Source: Symsagittifera roscoffensis (taxonomy: Eukaryota; Xenacoelomorpha; Acoela; Convolutidae). Taken from it: 64,000 bases of DNA. Positions 59,281 through 64,000 of this stretch are shown here, piece by piece (the first letter of the stretch is position 1; each line of letters starts with the position of its first letter). The translations under genes and the position numbers were made by a program. The notes under the pieces are model-generated. The model was not told the origin of the DNA. It ran no database searches and saw nothing but the letters and a program-made list of their open reading frames with translations. The stretch is from positions 3,859,624-3,923,623 of the forward strand of contig NC_087071.1 in NCBI RefSeq assembly GCF_963678635.1. The letters are read 5' to 3'.

Positions 59281-62200
59281 ATGGGCGACATGAATGAGTT
59301 ACTGGAATTCCTCTCAGCGAGTCTAGGAGCGACTCTAGACGAGATCTATCAGCGGCTGATTGATTGTGATTTTACACGAGAAGACCCGGGATTGGCGATG
59401 TTTGTGGTCGCGCTCCTCAACGCGTCGGGACCAGAGGGTCGAGGGAATCGCCCCACAGAAGTGGTTTTGATGCTGGCCTTCGGTGAGTCCGGGACCGCCG
59501 AGAGAGGTCGAAATCGATTGTTGAGATTGCGCCGAGGAGAAATGTCCGGACACGACTTGGCTCGTGAGCCGGGACTAGGCGAGCAGAGGGATCACCGGCT
59601 AGTTGAGATGCCCCTACCTGTTTAGCCTGCGCAGCCGCTAATCGGAGCTAAAAGACTACGTGATGGGCCGGGCCCGTCACACTCAGTAGACTCTCCAACA
59701 GCTGCTCCTCCTCTCAAGAGAGTGAAGGTGAGCGAGATCGAGATACAGACCTCGGAGACGATCGAGACCTTGGAGAAGAAAGAAAGGGATCAGAACGAGC
59801 TGTGTGCCAAGCTGCAGGTGTACAGGACAAAATCTCGAGAAAGGGACGAATGGAAGAAGAAGTTTGAGGACCTGCAAATAGCTTACAAGGAAGAAGAGAT
59901 AAAACATCTGAAGGAACTATATATGGCGAGGGTGAGTCAAGTGTCAACGGATCATCTGGCTACGATGAACTCCTCGGAGGCATCCAGAGACACACGTCCC
60001 AGGACGAGGGCACAGGAGCTGTGCGCACCGAGAGAGCCCGGGTCTCCTCAACAGACATCAGAGTCTGCTCCCAACCCGAGAAATACGATACCGGACCCCT
60101 CGGACACCAATCTCGCTCCTCAGTTCCAGGAGTCGTTCCATCAGAGCAGCTATGAACGAGATCAATAGGACCACTAGCCGGACGCTGGGTATGTTCGTCC
60201 CTTCCCAACGCTTCGACCGTTCTTCGAGCAGCTCGGAGAGAACACCCCGAACTGTAGTACCAGCAGGGACTGGGCATGACGGGACGATTCAGAGATCTCG
60301 CGTGGTTGATATTAGAAAGAATCTAACGGTGCACAACCAGTTCGTGCAAGTGGACACGGAGCATCCTCGTGCTTGTTTGAATGGCATGGACTGGAAACCC
60401 GCCATAATCAACCAGGCAATTTCCTCAGGGAGTCGTCATTTGGTTATAGGGGACAGTTTAGTGAGGGATCTAAACGAGATCTTTTTCAACGGTTGACTAC
60501 TGTCCTATCTTTTGGAGGCGCTTCCGTGGCTCAAGTCATCAAAATGATGGAGTTCCAGGTAGAGGATCACCTAGACACGTTGGTGATAATGCTCGGGACT
60601 AATGACGTTTCGAATCCGCCTGTAACCCCGGAGGGCAAGTGTGAACCCCTACTGGTCTGCCTTCTGAATGAGCTGAAGGAGAAGTACCCCGAGGTGGGCT
60701 CGCCGGTTGCGGATTTTATGAATGGTAACGTGACCCGGTGGAACGAGATGACTCGCAGTCTGGTGCGGAGCAACCCCTGTGAGCTGCGACTCATGGATCT
60801 GGAAAACATGATCGAACACCTCACACTCACCAGGGATGGCACACATTTCAACACCCAGCAAGGGAGGCGCTGGATAAACGACGAGTTCCAGACGCAGTAG
60901 AGGGAAATGGAGCAAGACTTAAGGACAACCAGCTCACTGGCTCGGACCGGGTTGACTGGAGCAGGTAGAGTGAGGGGTAACGTGCCAGAATCACTCGCCA
61001 ATCGCCTCGGGCCCCTGGCAAGCGAAACGGGTGCAGCTGCTCCCGTCACTCCAAGCCCAGATGTGAGAGCGAGATTGGGGACTGCCCCTCCTCCAAGAAC
61101 TCAACCGTTGGAGAGCCGACTTGGCAGATCGGTTGATCAGAACCGGGTTAGCTCCCAGACCGTGTCTAGGAGGAATGACACGCCTGCTACAGCAACTGCT
61201 GCTTCGACAACATGACAATCGACGAGCGCCGTGCCGACGGAGGGAGTTGAACCAAACAGTGTGCTGCTTTGGAACCGTCCAGATCCCAGCGGTTGGGGAC
61301 AATATAAGACAGACATGTAGGCGAAGTTGAACATGAACAAATTGACGTGGCGGGAAGATGCAAGGAAGATGATCGATGGAGAGGGTCTCACAGTGTCGCG
61401 ATTGTATCGAATACCGGGCTTGGATTGGCTGTTAGCGGGACAGGAACAGTTCAGCTCTGCGACGACGCTCAGGTACGTGGACCTTAATGGATTGCCTCAG
61501 GACAATACCTTTGGACCCTTGAATACCCGATCTCTCACGGACGTCCGTCGGAGAGCCAGAGAACTGACACCACCTGCTAGGAAGGGTAAGTTTCTGGCAG
61601 AGAATAAGCCTAACAACAAGCATCACAAGATGTACAGGCAGTTCGCTAAACCACCCGGCCAGGCGCCTGGTGAATATTCGAGAGACTATCCCCGAGCGAC
61701 CTCGGTGGAAGGAGACGACAAGAGATATGCAGGACTGATGGCAACAGTTGGTGACAGCCTGTTTGCCGCCTATGATCCCTTGGATATGAAGGCTGCTAAA
61801 TACCTGATAGTGGCCAGTTCGGATTACCTCTACACGCCCCGTTCTCTCTTTTGGCCCGATGTGATTTTCTTGACGGCGCCTAAGTTTAAGTTGGACTGGG
61901 GACAATCAGCAGGCATGATGATAAGTGTGCGAAAGGTAGTCAGCATGGAGCCGCAGGTGATAGTGGTTGCAGGCTCGAATGATCACCTGCAGAGCAGAGG
62001 GTTGTTGTCCCGTCTGACGGATGGATCGATTCCGAGCAATGAGGTCTTAGGAGAGGCGATACTGACATTACTCTCAGCCATGGTTGAGGTAGAAACATCA
62101 GTAAAACAACGCTTCACTCAAAATGTGGTGAAGGTTGTCTTTGTGTTATCACCGGGGTACGCCACATTGCCAGAACCCCTTCAGTTTGTGTACACGATGG

Positions 62201-64000
62201 TCACAATGATAGCAGAGCGACGATTCAGCGTGATAATACCCGCGCCAGACAGAACGGTGGACCCCAACAACTACTTCCCATCCCGACCTGAGCTTCCTGC
62301 CATTTGGGCTGACATTTCTAATGCCATACAGGGATTCAAGGATTGTAGCACAACTCGGTTGGTGCTGGATGAAGTCCTGGGGTTTGAGCTGTCCCACTTC
62401 GCCAGATTTTTGAAATTGATGCCAGGGGTAGATGACGATCATTTGTTAGTACAACAGGTGGCTGATGATCTCTGATTCAGACAAATGGATCACGCGGAGA
62501 ATGAGCAGAGGAGGAGGGTTAGAAAAAATATGACATCGGCAGAAGAGGATCTCATGGCATTGGCTTTGCGTACGAAGCCACACACCAACGCATGGTTGTA
62601 CTTGTCACCAAGATTGTGTTTCTTGGGAGAAGACGCGTTCAAGCATGCACCGGCGGTGATCAAGGAAATACAAGCGTATCTGAAGAACTTATATAACGAG
62701 AGGGAATTAGCCGGGGGCATGCTGTTGCAATTGATACAGGACGTGAACACAATGTCATTGGTCGAATTCCAAGCCACGAGGGCACAATACGAGCGATCAG
62801 ACGCTATCTTGGGTGGAATGGGAGTGGGATGGTCGCCATCCTTCTTATCAACATGCTACCCGAGGGCATCCCGGAACCTGATCGCGAGCTTTGTCAAGGA
62901 TATCCGGAAACTGTTGATCGGCCTGATATTAGCCATGTATGTGACATTTGGTCACGAGAATTTCGTGAAGGGACCTGCGAATTTCTTCAGCCAAGCTTTG
63001 GCAGACCTGAGATTGGACGGGCTCCTCGCCCTGATCGCTATGACGTATGGTCGGTTGGGCGATCTGCTCGTGCTATTGCGCTACCCAGAGCAACTTCAAG
63101 GAACGAGTCGTGAGTTCAACGCGCAGTTGGAAGCCGCCTCGCTCAAAAAGATGAAGGACTGGAGGATCCTCTTGCTCCAATATCTCCTGCAACAGAACAG
63201 GAGCATCACAGGAGAGGATAAGGTGGCGATGGATGCGGGTGAATGTAAACAGTACTGTGGCATGCCCTTGCTTACGGATCTGGCGGTCATGATGCGGATC
63301 GATCCGCTGGCTCTGATTCATGGACTACGGGAGTTCGTCACGGTGGTGTATGGACCCGTGATGTCATTTGCGTTCCCCGATGTACAAGTAATGGCATACA
63401 GGAACTCGGTGTTGTATGTCAACCTAGTTTCGGTAGTGGATTGCTCCGTGCTGAATTGGGTGGAACAGAAGGAGCTAAGAGGGTTAGCCAGCGACGATAG
63501 ACTATTTGGAAGAATAGCAGATCCTGGTTGGGTGTTGATGGACCTTTCCCATGTCCAGTTCAACTGCACCAGTGGTGAAGGATTCAGGAGAGGCGATGAG
63601 GGTCCCACTTTTGCCAGAGGCCTACGCACACGTGAAAGAGAACCACCAAGCGATGCCGGACCAATGCCCTCGATACCCACCGATAAGGAGGATGTTGTTG
63701 GGAGTCACATCTCCTGCCATTGCCCCTCGCATTGGAGCGGCTCGTGATGCAGAAGAAAGAATGCTGAAATGGAGTGGACGGATGGAGCCGCGCTTCATCA
63801 GCTGGAACGCTGCGGCCATGCACATGTTCGATTTCACATTCCCCGATGCCTGGAGCCGAAAGAAAATCAAGGCAACCCCTTCCAGGAGACCAGACGTCTC
63901 GGCTGAGGTGTGGAATGATGTGTATGCACCTGCAGATGATCTGTCAAGGTTGAAGCGGTCAGGGGACAGAAAGACTATGCAACATTGGGGAAGTTGAAGT
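59281..64000 (+). pseudogene. ORF3 of element C: SGNH-containing protein, decayed and cut by the window end
   Basis: Starts at ATG 59281; residues align with A's ORF3 from its N-terminus (TLDEIYQRL, EVVLML, HDLAREPGL). A coiled coil follows (59722-60000). The SGNH domain spans about 60430-60890 with GDSLVR, GTNDVS and DGTHF; a frameshift near 60490 separates block I from block III. A second SGNH-like domain (61327-62475) has ASSDY and GSNDHL. The hydrophobic segment (LLIGLILAMYV) is near 62915. In-frame stops lie at 59623 (TAG), 60898 (TAG), 61213 (TGA) and 62473 (TGA); further frame changes are near 60160 and 63560. The reading frame is otherwise well kept, suggesting decay after a period of selection. 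Confidence 0.87.

Larger units (their letters stand above)
49597..64000 (+). mobile_element. Element C: diverged, decayed relative of A and B, plus strand, cut by the window end
   Basis: Same order as A: gag, protease, RT-RNase H-integrase-macro-like, spacer, ORF3 with SGNH domains. Protein similarity to A is clear but moderate, and nucleotide similarity is largely lost apart from the PPT-like motif, so it is a separate family. It carries roughly fifteen frameshifts or in-frame stops. Its 5' LTR is not identified; its 3' end lies beyond 64000. Confidence 0.88.

Overview
The window is almost entirely retrotransposon DNA from a eukaryote. No host gene is recognisable. A nematode (possibly Caenorhabditis-like) host is a reasonable but unproven guess. 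It rests on TTTTCAG-type 3' splice sites, A/T-rich non-coding DNA with AAATTT-type runs, and a primer-binding site that matches the 3' end of a tRNA-Asn.

Layout. (1) Element A (366-23341, minus strand, about 23.0 kb) is a complete giant Ty3/gypsy-type LTR retrotransposon. Its 916-bp LTRs (366-1281 and 22426-23341) differ at only two positions by eye. (2) Element B is an older relative of nearly the same size in the same orientation. A is inserted inside B's 3' LTR, so that LTR is split into 1-365 and 23345-23646; its first ~247 bp lie left of the window. B continues through a decayed interior to its 5' LTR at 44733-45646. The two B LTRs differ at about 8 of 667 comparable positions, which agrees with B being older. 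(3) 45647-49596 has no intact gene. It holds degenerate repeats, hairpins and probably the 5' end of a third element. (4) Element C (49597 to beyond 64000, plus strand) is a diverged, heavily mutated member of the same wider lineage and is cut by the window end.

Gene order in all three elements is LTR - long leader - gag (N-terminal coiled coil, capsid, two CCHC knuckles) - aspartic protease - RT - RNase H - integrase (D,D-35-E, GPF) - a C-terminal domain resembling a macro (ADP-ribose-binding) domain - spacer - ORF3. ORF3 sits where env would be. It is about 2,960 codons in A, uninterrupted. It begins with a coiled coil and an SGNH/GDSL-type hydrolase domain with all key motifs, then a second SGNH-like domain, then about 1,900 residues I cannot assign. 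A conserved TTTTCAG acceptor lies upstream of ORF3 in A and B, so ORF3 may be expressed from a spliced (cis or trans) RNA.

The leaders of A and B carry a 13-14-bp minisatellite, a 70-bp tandem repeat that varies in copy number, and an A-rich tract. Two cis-acting patterns stand out. An 11-mer matching the polypurine tract (GTCCGGGGAGT) recurs inside pol in different reading frames. The hexamer CTCAAG (family CTCNAG) is scattered through A and B on one strand far above chance. The young element A nevertheless has a split gag, an in-frame stop at the gag/protease boundary and a 1-base deletion at the protease/RT boundary. It is therefore either a recently mobilised defective copy or depends on recoding.
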